A stretch of DNA of 64,000 nucleotides from assembly GCA_964538375.1 (NCBI GenBank), contig CAZIFQ010000004.1:62001-126000 (forward strand), read 5' to 3'. The notes beneath the pieces are model-generated. The model was not told the origin of the DNA. It made no database searches and was given only the letters and a program-made list of their open reading frames with translations. Source of the stretch: JAUUZQ01 sp964538375 (GTDB lineage: Bacteria > Bacteroidota > Bacteroidia > Bacteroidales > GCA-2748055). The translations under genes were made by a program, and so were the position numbers. Below, one piece after another: positions 18,155 through 27,470 of the stretch (its first letter is position 1; each line of letters opens with the position of its first letter).

Positions 18155-18334
18155 TTCCCTTACTGCTCACTGCCCACTGCCCACTGCTCTTCTCCCCCTC
18201 TCCCAGTCTCCCTTTCTCTCCCTCTCCCAATTCTATCATTCCTTTATCCCAATATTCCATCATTACATCAATCTTTCAGACTTTTTCATTAAATTCAACT
18301 CCTGAATGAAATATCCAAATTGAAAACACACGTT

Positions 18335-18874
18335 ATGGAAGAAAAAGCAAAAAATCCGGCAATAAAGGCAGGGCTTATCTATGGTGCAATTATTGGATTC
18401 GTATCTATTGTAATTAGCGTTGTACTTGATTTACTTGGTTTGACTTATGAAACATGGGCAGGATTGATAAGTATATTAATTGCAATTGGCTTGGTGGTTT
18501 ACAGCTTAAGGGCCTACAGAAATGAATATTTGGATGGTTTTGCCAAATATGATCAACTGTTGTTGATGACAATATTTATGGCATTTGTCTCAGCAGTTCT
18601 TACCACTACATACTCTGCAATCAATATTACCCTGATTGATCCGGATGCATTGGAAAAGATGTTTAACATGGCCTATGATAAGATTGCTAATAATCCAAGG
18701 ATTACGGAGGATATGCTGGATATGATAGTAGAACGGATGGAAAGTAAATTTACTATTGGCCGCGTGATCACACAAGGTTTTTTTGGCGGATATGTGATGA
18801 CTGTTCTTATTGGTGTTATTGCAGCTGCATTTATTAAGAAGACACAGGACGGACCTGCTGAGAATGTTGCATAA
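18335..18874 (+). CDS. DUF4199 domain membrane protein
   Basis: A 179-residue integral membrane protein of the DUF4199 family, found almost only in Bacteroidota and of unknown function. Four hydrophobic segments are visible (GLIYGAIIGFVSIVISVVL, AGLISILIAIGLVVYSL, LLLMTIFMAFVSAVLTTTYS, and GFFGGYVMTVLIGVIAAAFI near the C-terminus), with a soluble loop between the last two. The ATG at 18335 is chosen over a TTG five codons upstream. It is followed ten bases later by a GT2 glycosyltransferase; this pairing is common in Bacteroidota and suggests a shared role in an envelope glycan or lipid-linked sugar step. Confidence 0.85.
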   Translation: MEEKAKNPAIKAGLIYGAIIGFVSIVISVVLDLLGLTYETWAGLISILIAIGLVVYSLRAYRNEYLDGFAKYDQLLLMTIFMAFVSAVLTTTYSAINITLIDPDALEKMFNMAYDKIANNPRITEDMLDMIVERMESKFTIGRVITQGFFGGYVMTVLIGVIAAAFIKKTQDGPAENVA

Positions 18875-18883
18875 TTGAATTTT

Positions 18884-19834
18884 ATGGATGTATCGTTAGT
18901 TATACCCCTGCTAAATGAAGTGGAGTCGCTGGATGAATTATCACAGTGGATCCACAAGGTGATGTCGGAAAATAAGTTTTCCTATGAACTTATTCTGATT
19001 GATGATGGTAGCAGTGATGGATCATGGGATAAGATTGTGGCCTTGAAGAAGGAGTATCCTTCGATCAGGGGAGTGAAATTTCGCCGGAACTATGGAAAAT
19101 CTGCAGCGCTGCAGGTTGGGTTCCAAATAGCAGAGGGTGAGGTAGTTGTAACAATGGATGCCGATCTTCAGGATAACCCTGAGGAGATACCTGAAATGAG
19201 AAGGATGATCCTGGAAGATGGGTATGACCTTATTTCGGGATGGAAAAAGAAACGATATGATCCTTTTCTCTCCAAAAACCTTCCCAGCAAATTATTTAAC
19301 TGGGCAGCAAGGAGGTTAAGCGGTATAAAATTGCACGATTTTAATTGTGGATTGAAAGCATACCGACTTTCTGTTGTGAAAGGAATTGAGGTATTTGGCG
19401 AAATGCACCGATATATTCCTATTCTCGCAAAGGGAAGTGGATTTACGAAAATGGGGGAGAAGGTGGTGCTGCACCAGGAGCGAAAATACGGGGTAACTAA
19501 GTTTGGAATGGAGCGGTTTATTAATGGCTTCCTTGACCTCTTTACAGTTACTTTCGTTACCCGTTTTGGGAAAAGGCCCATGCATATCTTTGGTACTGTA
19601 GGTACACTGATGTTCTTTCTTGGATTCCTCTCCATTTTATTTATCGGGATACAAAAGTGGTACTTTCTGAGACATCAAATGCATGGCAGTTTGGTGGCTG
19701 ATAATGTGCTGTTTTATATCGCCTTAGCATTTATGATCATTGGATCTCAATTATTTATTGGTGGATTCCTGGGAGAGCTTGTTTCAAGATCTTCAGCGGA
19801 TAGAAATAAATACCAGGTAGAAAAGGAATTTTAA
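18884..19834 (+). CDS. Family 2 glycosyltransferase (polyprenyl-phosphate sugar transferase type)
   Basis: A 316-residue GT2 enzyme resembling dolichyl/undecaprenyl-phosphate mannosyl- or glucosyltransferases. The GT-A fold motifs are DVSLVIPLLNE at the N-terminus, LIDDGSSDGSW near residue 40 and VTMDADLQDNPEEIPEM near 90 (the DxD metal/nucleotide site). Two C-terminal membrane helices follow (IFGTVGTLMFFLGFLSILFI and NVLFYIALAFMIIGSQLFIGG). The ATG at 18884 is used because conserved residues start there; a TTG lies three codons upstream. It forms an operon with the DUF4199 gene before it. Donor and acceptor sugars are not known. Confidence 0.9.
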   Translation: MDVSLVIPLLNEVESLDELSQWIHKVMSENKFSYELILIDDGSSDGSWDKIVALKKEYPSIRGVKFRRNYGKSAALQVGFQIAEGEVVVTMDADLQDNPEEIPEMRRMILEDGYDLISGWKKKRYDPFLSKNLPSKLFNWAARRLSGIKLHDFNCGLKAYRLSVVKGIEVFGEMHRYIPILAKGSGFTKMGEKVVLHQERKYGVTKFGMERFINGFLDLFTVTFVTRFGKRPMHIFGTVGTLMFFLGFLSILFIGIQKWYFLRHQMHGSLVADNVLFYIALAFMIIGSQLFIGGFLGELVSRSSADRNKYQVEKEF

Positions 19835-19911
19835 TTAACAAAATTAGAAGGTAACTCTTTTTAACCTGATCCCTGGAAATTTCTTATAGAATTGCATCGT
19901 ATATGGGAAGA

Positions 19912-21051
19912 TCAATTCTGGTCGATTAATTGTGTTATTGATTCTACCATCCTATTCCAGGAATATTTCTTTTTTTCTATAGATGCATTCTTTGAAAACT
20001 CTATTTCAAGATCTTCTTTATAAAATCGATGTACTGCGCTGGCAATAGAATCAGGACTCCTTTCTACTACGAAACCAACTTTTCCGTCGGGAACTATTTC
20101 TGGAAGCCCTCCAACGTTAGTGACTATCATTGGCTTATTAAAATGATATGCAATTTGAGAGATTCCACTCTGCGTAGCAGTTTTGTAGGGCTGAACAATC
20201 ATGTCGGCAGCAGAGAAATAGTATTTAACATCCCCGTCAGGGATGAAATTTGTATGCAGCTCAATGTAGTCTCCCAGCTGGTTTTCCTTAATTAGGGAAA
20301 GGTAAGCTTCTTCATTGGAGTAAAACTCTCCAGCAACAAGCAATTTAAGATTTAACTGTTGTAATCGGGGATCTTTAAAGGATTCTATGAGAAGATCAAG
20401 CCCCTTGTAATCTCGGATAAATCCAAAAAAGAGGATATAATTTACCGATTCTTTCAAACCAAGATGTGCTTTGGCTTTTTGTTTTTCAATAACTTCTCCA
20501 AAGATATCATACAGTGGGTGAGGACAGTAAACACGGGGTTTTAAGGTGTTAAATTGTTTTGTGTCTTCAAGTACAGACTTTGACATTGCAACATAGGCGT
20601 CAATTGGCTTAATAAAATATTTTGTAAACATCTTGTCTCCAAATCTCTTTTCATGTGGTATGATATTATGGAATATAGAGACAATTTTAGTGATATGGTT
20701 TTTCTTTATCATTCTTGCAATGAATCCAAAACACGGTCCCATAAATGGTAGCCAATACCCAATAATTACAATTTCTGGCTTTAGTTTCTTGATCTGTATT
20801 CCAACTTTTATCCAGTTAAATGGATTTATAGAATTTACCTTCCTCAAAATTGAAAGATGAGCTGGCTTTTCCCAATTAGCCATTTGAGTTTTTCCCGGGA
20901 AAAGAAATCCCGGATACTGTATTGTAAATGTATAAATACTTACATCATGGCCCTGATTCTGGTATTCGGTGGCGAGTCGTTCATTATATGCAGCCAGCCC
21001 ACCTCTGAATGGCCACGATGTTCCGATAATAATGACTTTGGACTTCTTCAA
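19912..21051 (-). CDS. Family 4 glycosyltransferase (GT-B fold)
   Basis: A 379-residue glycosyltransferase of the GT1/GT4 clan. The N-terminal half starts KVIIIGTSWPFRGGLAAYNERLA, with the glycine-rich acceptor loop. The C-terminal half holds the donor-nucleotide site, seen as YILFFGFIRDYKGLDLLIES near residue 205, VQPYKTATQSGISQIAYHFNKPMIVTNVGG with the conserved acidic helix, and LPEIVPDGKVGFVV. Length fits the family. It stands alone between the GT2 gene (convergent) and miaA. A role in surface polysaccharide or glycolipid synthesis is likely, but sugar specificity cannot be read. Confidence 0.88.
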   Translation of the reverse strand: MKKSKVIIIGTSWPFRGGLAAYNERLATEYQNQGHDVSIYTFTIQYPGFLFPGKTQMANWEKPAHLSILRKVNSINPFNWIKVGIQIKKLKPEIVIIGYWLPFMGPCFGFIARMIKKNHITKIVSIFHNIIPHEKRFGDKMFTKYFIKPIDAYVAMSKSVLEDTKQFNTLKPRVYCPHPLYDIFGEVIEKQKAKAHLGLKESVNYILFFGFIRDYKGLDLLIESFKDPRLQQLNLKLLVAGEFYSNEEAYLSLIKENQLGDYIELHTNFIPDGDVKYYFSAADMIVQPYKTATQSGISQIAYHFNKPMIVTNVGGLPEIVPDGKVGFVVERSPDSIASAVHRFYKEDLEIEFSKNASIEKKKYSWNRMVESITQLIDQN

Positions 21052-21139
21052 CGATCTATTACTTTACTACAAATATAGCTAATGTTCTGAGAGTCCCCCA
21101 TGGATTTTAATATTGGAAAAACTGTTATTTAGGGTGTAG

Positions 21140-22054
21140 TTATGAAACTGAATCAATTATGCACTTATTGCAGTATGCTAACATTTTTTCAGTTTCATCA
21201 GGATGAAACCATGGATACAATTCATTCTTGCGAAACCAGGTGATTTGCTTCCTTGCATACTTCCTGCTGTTTCTTTTTATCAAATCTATCGCTTCATCCA
21301 TCGTTATATTTCCATCGAAATAGGAGAATATCTCTTTGTAACCTACTGTTTTTAAAACATTTGTCTCTCTCAGATGCTTTAATCCTTCTGCTTCCTCTGC
21401 CAGGCCCTGTTCTATCATCAGATCTACCCTAAGGTTGATCCTGTCATACAAATCTTCACGATTCATGTTTAGTGCCAGGCGAATAATATGAAAATCACGT
21501 TGCTTTTTCTGGTGGGTAAGGAAGCTGGAATAGGGCTTGCCTGTCTGGATTGTTATTTCGAGTGCTTTGAGTATCCGGAGGTGGTTTTTAAGGTCAACTT
21601 TCCCATAGGTAATCGGATCAAGCAGTTTCAAATCTTTTCTGATGCTGTCAATCCCCTCTTTTATAAATTTTTTTTCCAGTGAAAGCCGAATTTCGGGATC
21701 AACCGTTGGGAGGTCATCAATACCATCACATACCGCATTAATATATAAACCTGAACCCCCGACCATTACAACAAGGTCCTTCTTTTTGAATAACTCTTCC
21801 AGGGTAGCAAGTACATCTATCTCATACATGCTGGCATTATAGTATTTCTCTAAACTGATAGTCTGAATAAAGTGGTGTTTAATTTCTTTGAGTTGCCCCG
21901 GTTCTGGAACTGCGGTTCCTATAGTTGTTTCTTTATAGATTTGTCTTGAATCGGCAGAGATGATTTCTGTATCGAAATGTTTAGCCAAATTTATTCCGGT
22001 GGAAGTTTTTCCTGATGCTGTGGGTCCTCCTAATACGATAAGAAACTTACTCAT
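21140..22054 (-). CDS. miaA: tRNA dimethylallyltransferase
   Basis: MiaA adds a dimethylallyl group to A37 of tRNAs that read UNN codons. The P-loop GGPTASGKTS is at residue 8, followed by ISADSRQIYKETTIGTAVP (substrate tRNA and DMAPP contacts) and VGGSGLYINAVCDGIDDLP near 95. The C-terminal part has YARKQITWFRKN, the family's tRNA-binding helix. Length (304) is normal. The open frame extends 29 codons upstream inside the preceding gene, but the ATG at 22054 (MSKFLIVLGGPTASGKT) is the proper start. The gene overlaps the end of the pRiA4b ORF-3-like gene by eight bases, so the two are translationally coupled. Confidence 0.95.
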   Translation of the reverse strand: MSKFLIVLGGPTASGKTSTGINLAKHFDTEIISADSRQIYKETTIGTAVPEPGQLKEIKHHFIQTISLEKYYNASMYEIDVLATLEELFKKKDLVVMVGGSGLYINAVCDGIDDLPTVDPEIRLSLEKKFIKEGIDSIRKDLKLLDPITYGKVDLKNHLRILKALEITIQTGKPYSSFLTHQKKQRDFHIIRLALNMNREDLYDRINLRVDLMIEQGLAEEAEGLKHLRETNVLKTVGYKEIFSYFDGNITMDEAIDLIKRNSRKYARKQITWFRKNELYPWFHPDETEKMLAYCNKCIIDSVS

Positions 22055-22577
22055 CCTGGTATTCTTCTGTATCGGAGATGTTATATCCTTCTCCCAGGTC
22101 CTCCTCGTTGTAACCAAGTGAGTCATCTTCATCAAACTCATCTGAAATAGTCAGATTTTCAGGTTCGAGGTTGATCTGCGGGGGCGGATCGCCGCGTTCA
22201 AAAGAAATTTTTGGTAAAATCTTACTCTCAATATTATCCAATACATCTGTAAGTTCGATAAAGAATGAGCGCTCAGAGAAAAAGTCAAATACATAAAGCA
22301 TACGCTGACCGTCCCTTTCAACATTATCCTCAATCCTGGCACAATCCATGGTAGCACTGGTATCACTACCATTGTCCATCATATCAATAAGTGTGATTTG
22401 CAAGAGTTTCTCCCATCCCGAATTAGTGATGAAAAACGAGGCCAGTTGATGTGGATCATAGCCCAGGTTCTCCTGGAGAGCATTATGAAAGTCAAGAAAT
22501 GTCTGGTCCCCGTTAATCAACAGCTCCCTGGCAAAATCCTTGTTTTCGTCAGATATTATTCTGAATTGAAAGATCAT
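22047..22577 (-). CDS. Plasmid pRiA4b ORF-3 family / IS1096-passenger-like protein
   Basis: A 176-residue protein resembling the pRiA4b ORF-3 / IS1096 TnpR-type family. The N-terminal part reads FQFRIISDENKDFARELLI, with the TFLDFHNALQENLGYDPHQLASFF helix and strand pattern typical of this fold, and a middle part FDFFSERSFFIELTDVL. The C-terminal 40 residues are very acidic and probably disordered. Despite the family name no transposon features lie around it. It sits between acyl-CoA reductase (one-base gap) and miaA (eight-base overlap) in a tight operon, so it behaves as a host gene. Function unknown. Confidence 0.75.
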   Translation of the reverse strand: MIFQFRIISDENKDFARELLINGDQTFLDFHNALQENLGYDPHQLASFFITNSGWEKLLQITLIDMMDNGSDTSATMDCARIEDNVERDGQRMLYVFDFFSERSFFIELTDVLDNIESKILPKISFERGDPPPQINLEPENLTISDEFDEDDSLGYNEEDLGEGYNISDTEEYQDE

Positions 22578-22578
22578 C

Positions 22579-23643
22579 TTATTTCGAAATATCAGTTAAA
22601 AACAACAAAGTATCAATACCATCAGCATAGTCCCATAATTCCGGATATTGCGCTTGTCCGAGAAGGACGCTGCCTTCAAATCCCTTTTCATTTGTCACAA
22701 CACATTGAATTTCTTCCTTGAGCATTTCTATCTCTTTCCTGACAAAATCAAGTTCCGAATATTTTTCATAAAAAACAACTCCAACCGGGCTGGCAATATT
22801 TTTATCTTCTCTTACAAGCACTGCCAGGTTATCGAGGAAAACAACACGGTTCATGAGATAAACAGATCGCTGATAATCAATATTGTTTGCATACTTGTTA
22901 TGATTGCTGATGTCTATAAAATCTTCAAGCGCCTCAAGCAATATTGTAAGGTCATAATCCTCGGGAATATAAACCTTTGTAACATTTCTGCACCCCATTC
23001 CGAAGTAAGTAAAAATATCTTCCCCCAACTTCAACAACTCATTCCTGGTTTCCTTGCCATTAAGCACAGCGACGGCATTCCTGTTTTTGCGTATAATGTG
23101 AGGGATGTTTCTGAAATAATAATTGAAATACCTTGAAGAATTATTGCTTCCAGTGGCAATCTGGGCATCTGCATTTTTTAGATAATCTTCCGTAAATATA
23201 ATTCTGTCTTCAAATTCGGGTTCAATATCAATAATGATATCAGCTAATACACGTATCAGCTTATCATCTTTTGAGGATGGTTTTCCAAAGAATTTGTGAC
23301 CGGAGATTAGCACTGAGAGAAAATCGTGAAAGCCCACAAGGGGTATATTTCCCGCCATAACCACCCCAACAGTTTTTTGTTTAGATGAATCAACAGGTAA
23401 AGTGGGATAATTACTTAACCATACCCGCAATTTATTTTCATCAAGCATAGAGGCGATGGCTCCAACAGCAGTACGAACTGAGTCGGGAGTAAACCATGGA
23501 TTACTAACGTGTTCATTTTGTATTATATCTTCAAAGCCAGAGAAGAATTTACTGTTAAGCAACGAAAGTTCAGCGTCGGCTGATGCTTCTCCTTTTAAAT
23601 GTTGATGAAGGTATTTCCCTGTTAATCCAAGGACTTCTATCAT
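22579..23643 (-). CDS. Acyl-CoA reductase (LuxC family)
   Basis: A 354-residue protein of the LuxC-type acyl-CoA reductase family in the aldehyde dehydrogenase superfamily, which reduces an acyl-CoA or acyl-thioester to the aldehyde with NAD(P)H. Visible features: KTVGVVMAGNIPLVGFHDFLSVLISGHKF (nucleotide-binding part) near residue 90, NAVAVLNGKETRNEL near 190, and GMGCRNVTKVYIP near 220, where the Cys is the likely thioester nucleophile. No luxA/B/D/E genes are near, so light production is not implied. A TTG start at 23658 would add five residues; the ATG at 23643 is preferred. It lies in the aconitase-to-miaA run on the minus strand. Confidence 0.8.
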   Translation of the reverse strand: MIEVLGLTGKYLHQHLKGEASADAELSLLNSKFFSGFEDIIQNEHVSNPWFTPDSVRTAVGAIASMLDENKLRVWLSNYPTLPVDSSKQKTVGVVMAGNIPLVGFHDFLSVLISGHKFFGKPSSKDDKLIRVLADIIIDIEPEFEDRIIFTEDYLKNADAQIATGSNNSSRYFNYYFRNIPHIIRKNRNAVAVLNGKETRNELLKLGEDIFTYFGMGCRNVTKVYIPEDYDLTILLEALEDFIDISNHNKYANNIDYQRSVYLMNRVVFLDNLAVLVREDKNIASPVGVVFYEKYSELDFVRKEIEMLKEEIQCVVTNEKGFEGSVLLGQAQYPELWDYADGIDTLLFLTDISK

Positions 23644-23679
23644 GTGATCTTTTTCCAAGAGCGGGGGATTAAATGAAGT

Positions 23680-25944
23680 TTATTTATTCTGCTTTTTGAT
23701 CAGGTTCAGGGCTGAGCCGGACTTAAACCATTCAATCTGTTGCTTATTATAGGTATGCTTTGCTGCAAATTCATCTTTGCTTCCGTCACTGTGTTCCAAC
23801 ACTACCCGTAAAGCTTTCCCCGGCGCAAATTCTTTCAAACCAAGTACACTGATGGTGTCATCTTCCCTTACTTTGTCATAGTCCCTCTTGTTATCAAAAG
23901 TCAGGCCAAGCATTCCCTGCTTTTTAAGATTTGTTTCGTGGATTCTTGCAAAAGATTTAACAAGAACCACTCTAACGCCTAAATGTCTCGGTTCCATGGC
24001 AGCATGTTCCCTTGAAGATCCTTCCCCGTAATTTTCATCACCAACAACAATGGTATTTACTCCTTCGGATTTGTATATCCTGGCAACTGCTGGAACGTCG
24101 GCTTCCTCACCGGTAAGCTGGTTAACAACCGCATTTGTTTTTTTATTGAAGAAATTGACAGCGCCAATTAGCATATTGTTGGAAATATTATCGAGGTGTC
24201 CCCTGTAACGCAGCCATGGTCCGGCCATAGAGATATGGTCAGTTGTACATTTTCCTTCTGCCTTGATGAGCAGTTTCATGCTTGTCAGATCATTACCGTC
24301 CCATTCATTAAAAGGGGTCAGCAATTGCAGTCTTTTTGATTCAGGATTTACATCAATCTGAACACTACTTCCATCTGCCGACGGTGCCTGGTAACCATTG
24401 TCTTCAACAGCAAATCCGTTTACAGGAAGCTCTATACCCTTTGGTTCATCCAGCATTACCTGTTCGCCTAGTTCATTAGTGAGTGTATCTGTTAATGGAT
24501 TAAATCTCATATCACCGGCTATAGTCATTGCAGTAACAATCTCGGGTGATGCCACGAAAGAGTATGTATTTGGATTACCATCATTACGCTTGGCAAAATT
24601 CCTGTTAAATGAGGTGATAATTGAGTTCTTCTCCTGTTTGTCAGCATTGTGACGTGCCCACTGTCCAATACAAGGGCCGCAGGCATTGGCCAATACTACT
24701 CCTCCGATATCTTCAAAAACCTTCAACATGCCATCACGCTCAATGGTGTATCTAACTTGCTCTGATCCGGGAGTAACCGTAAATTCGGCACCTACCTTCA
24801 GTTTTTTATCCAGGGCTTGTTGTGCTACTGAGGCGGCACGAGAGATGTCTTCGTACGATGAGTTGGTACATGAACCAATCAGACCGACTTCCATTTTAGG
24901 AGGAAAATCATTTTCTTCCACTGCTTTGGCAAATTCTGAGATGGGCCATGCCTTATCAGGAGTAAAAGGGCCATTGATATGTGGCTCAAGCTCATCAAGA
25001 TTGATCTCTATTACTTCATCGAAATATTTTTCTGGCTGGGCATATACTTCAGGATCTCCCTTGAGGTGCTCCGCGACGAGATCTGCAGCTGCAGCAACAT
25101 CTTCGCGCTCTGTGCCCTTTAGGTAGTCAGCCATTTTCTTGTCATAACCAAATACTGATGTTGTGGCCCCTATCTCAGCTCCCATATTGCATATGGTTCC
25201 TTTTCCTGTGCACGAGATAATGTCTGCTCCTTCTCCAAAATACTCAAGTATTTTTCCTGTACCACCTTTTACTGTTAGCATGCCGGCAACTTTCAGGATA
25301 ACATCTTTTGCTGATGTCCAACCACTAAGCTTGCCTGTTAATTTTACACCAATTAACTTTGGAAACTTCAGTTCCCAGGGCATTCCAGTCATGACATCAA
25401 CAGCATCTGCACCACCAACTCCGATAGCAACCATGCCTAGTCCGCCTGCATTTACCGTGTGAGAATCAGTACCGATCATCATCCCCCCGGGGAAAGCATA
25501 GTTTTCGAGAACCACCTGGTGAATAATTCCTGCACCTGGTTTCCAAAAACCTATTCCGTATTTATTGGAGACGCTGGCAAGGAAATCGTAAACCTCCTTA
25601 TTATTGTCTATGGCATTTTTCAAGTCATCTACTGCACCGCTTTTTGCCTGGATTAAATGGTCGCAATGGACAGTTGAAGGGACCGCTGCCTGGCTTTTCC
25701 CTGCTTGCATGAATTGCAAGAGGGCCATTTGTGCTGTGGCATCCTGCATGGCAACCCTATCGGGAGAAAAATCCACGTAGTCTGTACCTCTTTCAAAATC
25801 AGATACTTTCGATGAATCAAACAAGTGGCTGTATAGAATTTTTTCAGTAAGTGTGAGGGGTCTGCCTAAACTGCCGCGAACGTTTTGAAGTTCTGATGCA
25901 AGTTTCTGGTAATGCTTCTTAATGAGATCAATGTCAAATGCCAT
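23680..25944 (-). CDS. acnA: Aconitate hydratase
   Basis: Aconitase converts citrate to isocitrate in the TCA cycle. The 754-residue protein is of the mitochondrial-like type common in Bacteroidota. The three [4Fe-4S] cysteines are seen in GLIGSCTNSSYEDISRA and ANACGPCIGQW. The N-terminal part has VHCDHLIQA and GTDSHTVNAGGLGMVAIGVGG. The C-terminal swivel domain has GPWLRYRGHLDNISNNM and GEGSSREHAAMEPR. Nothing is missing. It is the first gene of a minus-strand run, 36 bases ahead of acyl-CoA reductase. The ATG at 25944 follows a 263-base spacer that must hold the promoter. Confidence 0.96.
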   Translation of the reverse strand: MAFDIDLIKKHYQKLASELQNVRGSLGRPLTLTEKILYSHLFDSSKVSDFERGTDYVDFSPDRVAMQDATAQMALLQFMQAGKSQAAVPSTVHCDHLIQAKSGAVDDLKNAIDNNKEVYDFLASVSNKYGIGFWKPGAGIIHQVVLENYAFPGGMMIGTDSHTVNAGGLGMVAIGVGGADAVDVMTGMPWELKFPKLIGVKLTGKLSGWTSAKDVILKVAGMLTVKGGTGKILEYFGEGADIISCTGKGTICNMGAEIGATTSVFGYDKKMADYLKGTEREDVAAAADLVAEHLKGDPEVYAQPEKYFDEVIEINLDELEPHINGPFTPDKAWPISEFAKAVEENDFPPKMEVGLIGSCTNSSYEDISRAASVAQQALDKKLKVGAEFTVTPGSEQVRYTIERDGMLKVFEDIGGVVLANACGPCIGQWARHNADKQEKNSIITSFNRNFAKRNDGNPNTYSFVASPEIVTAMTIAGDMRFNPLTDTLTNELGEQVMLDEPKGIELPVNGFAVEDNGYQAPSADGSSVQIDVNPESKRLQLLTPFNEWDGNDLTSMKLLIKAEGKCTTDHISMAGPWLRYRGHLDNISNNMLIGAVNFFNKKTNAVVNQLTGEEADVPAVARIYKSEGVNTIVVGDENYGEGSSREHAAMEPRHLGVRVVLVKSFARIHETNLKKQGMLGLTFDNKRDYDKVREDDTISVLGLKEFAPGKALRVVLEHSDGSKDEFAAKHTYNKQQIEWFKSGSALNLIKKQNK

Positions 25945-26207
25945 AACTATAGAATTTTGTGCACACGAATTTCGTAAAAAAAATGATCGTGTCTAAATTT
26001 TTGTGTGATTAAATAACGTCTTATAATACAAACAAGATGGCTAAGAGTTCAACTGAAGAATATTTTTATTCAGTTTAACAGAACATGATGTGAATTCCCT
26101 CTGCGTAATTTATTTTTAGGATGTGAAATATTTTTATATCATTCCGCGTAATAGAGAGTAGATTGTTGGTAATTTTATACCTTTAAGAGTTTAAATGTAG
26201 TATTCCT

Positions 26208-27455
26208 ATGAATTCATCCGCACTGTTTTGGGAAAATATTCAGATTTCTCTAAAAGCGATTCGAACGAATCTCTTGCGGACGATTCTTACTGTAATGATC
26301 ATTGCATTTGGAATCATGGCTTTGGTTGGAATTCTAACCGCCATTGATGCAATCCAGGGTAGTCTTACCCAGCAGTTCAGTATGATGGGTGCGAATACTT
26401 TTACCATTGAGTCAAGGAGTATGAATGTGCAGATCGGTAATGAGTCATACCGAAGAAAGAACCATGCTTTTATCAGCTACAGGCATGCCAGGGAGTTTAA
26501 AGAACGATTTAAGTTTCCTGCAGAAGTGTCAATTCAAACATGGGCTTCCGGCTCAGCAATCATTAAGAGCAAGACTTATAAATCAAATCCCAATACCTCT
26601 GTCAGGGGTGTTGATGAAGGATTTTTATATACAGGTGGGTACGAAATTGAGAAAGGAAGAAATTTTTCTCCAACAGATATCGAGAATAACGAACCTGTTG
26701 TATTAATAAGCAGTTCAATAGCAAATGATGCATTCGGAAAGGACGTGGATCCCTTGAATAGGTTCCTGATAGTTGGTAATGGGAGATACAGGGTTATCGG
26801 TGTATTAAAAAGCCGGGGATCCTCCATGGGATTTGGTTCCGACCGTTTATGCCTGATTCCTTATACAAATGTTCGTCAGTATTTTTCCAGGCCATCCATG
26901 AACTATCAAATCAGCGTAAGAACATTTGATCCTCTGCTGATGGAAATAGCTTTGTCGGAGGCAGAAGGAATTTTTCGTTTGGTAAGAGGACTGGATGTAA
27001 CTGATGAAACTGATTTTAATATTACAAAGAGTGACCAGCTTTCGCAGATGTTGTTGGAAAATCTCAAATATGTAACCTACGCTGCTACCGTTATTGGCAT
27101 TATCACCTTGCTGGGGGCAGTAATCGGTTTGATGAATATTATGTTAGTGTCTGTTACAGAAAGGACTAAGGAGATTGGAACACGTAAAGCATTGGGGGCA
27201 AAATCAGTAATGATAAGAAGACAATTCCTCTATGAGGCAATTGTGATTGGGCAACTGGGAGGTGTTGTTGGGATTATATTAGGAATTTTAATTGGAAATG
27301 CAGTATCTTTATCCATCGGGTCAAGTTTTATAATTCCCTGGATGTGGATTATTTTGGGAGTTTTACTTTGTCTGATTGTTAGTTTGGTTTCGGGATATTT
27401 CCCTGCCATGAAAGCATCAAAGTTGGATCCGATTATTGCGCTAAGACACGAATAA
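26208..27455 (+). CDS. MacB-like ABC transporter permease
   Basis: A 415-residue inner-membrane protein of the MacB/FtsX type. It has an N-terminal helix (LRTILTVMIIAFGIMALVGIL), a large periplasmic MacB_PCD domain (residues about 50-280) and three C-terminal helices of the FtsX domain (TVIGIITLLGAVIGLMNIML, with VTERTKEIGTRKALGAKS just after it, then GVVGIILGILIG and WIILGVLLCLIVSLV). Such permeases work with an ABC ATPase to drive efflux or lipoprotein transport, but no ATPase gene lies next to it. The ATPase may be encoded elsewhere. A small SiaC-like gene follows 15 bases later. Confidence 0.9.
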   Translation: MNSSALFWENIQISLKAIRTNLLRTILTVMIIAFGIMALVGILTAIDAIQGSLTQQFSMMGANTFTIESRSMNVQIGNESYRRKNHAFISYRHAREFKERFKFPAEVSIQTWASGSAIIKSKTYKSNPNTSVRGVDEGFLYTGGYEIEKGRNFSPTDIENNEPVVLISSSIANDAFGKDVDPLNRFLIVGNGRYRVIGVLKSRGSSMGFGSDRLCLIPYTNVRQYFSRPSMNYQISVRTFDPLLMEIALSEAEGIFRLVRGLDVTDETDFNITKSDQLSQMLLENLKYVTYAATVIGIITLLGAVIGLMNIMLVSVTERTKEIGTRKALGAKSVMIRRQFLYEAIVIGQLGGVVGIILGILIGNAVSLSIGSSFIIPWMWIILGVLLCLIVSLVSGYFPAMKASKLDPIIALRHE

Positions 27456-27470
27456 AAGTAAGTGATCAAT

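Noticed and set aside
19168..19635. A 155-codon minus-strand frame opposite the GT2 gene
   Set aside because: It is the shadow of the glycosyltransferase frame, without its own features.
22047..22577. A transposable element, suggested by the IS1096-passenger-like family name
   Set aside because: No transposase, no inverted repeats and no target duplication are seen. The gene is embedded in a tight host operon, so it is not called mobile.
22579..23643. A bioluminescence (lux) locus, suggested by the LuxC-type reductase
   Set aside because: No luxA, luxB, luxD or luxE gene is present; LuxC-type reductases are widespread in Bacteroidota without light emission.
24686..25126. A 146-codon plus-strand frame opposite aconitase
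   Set aside because: It is antisense to conserved aconitase sequence and has no recognisable domain.
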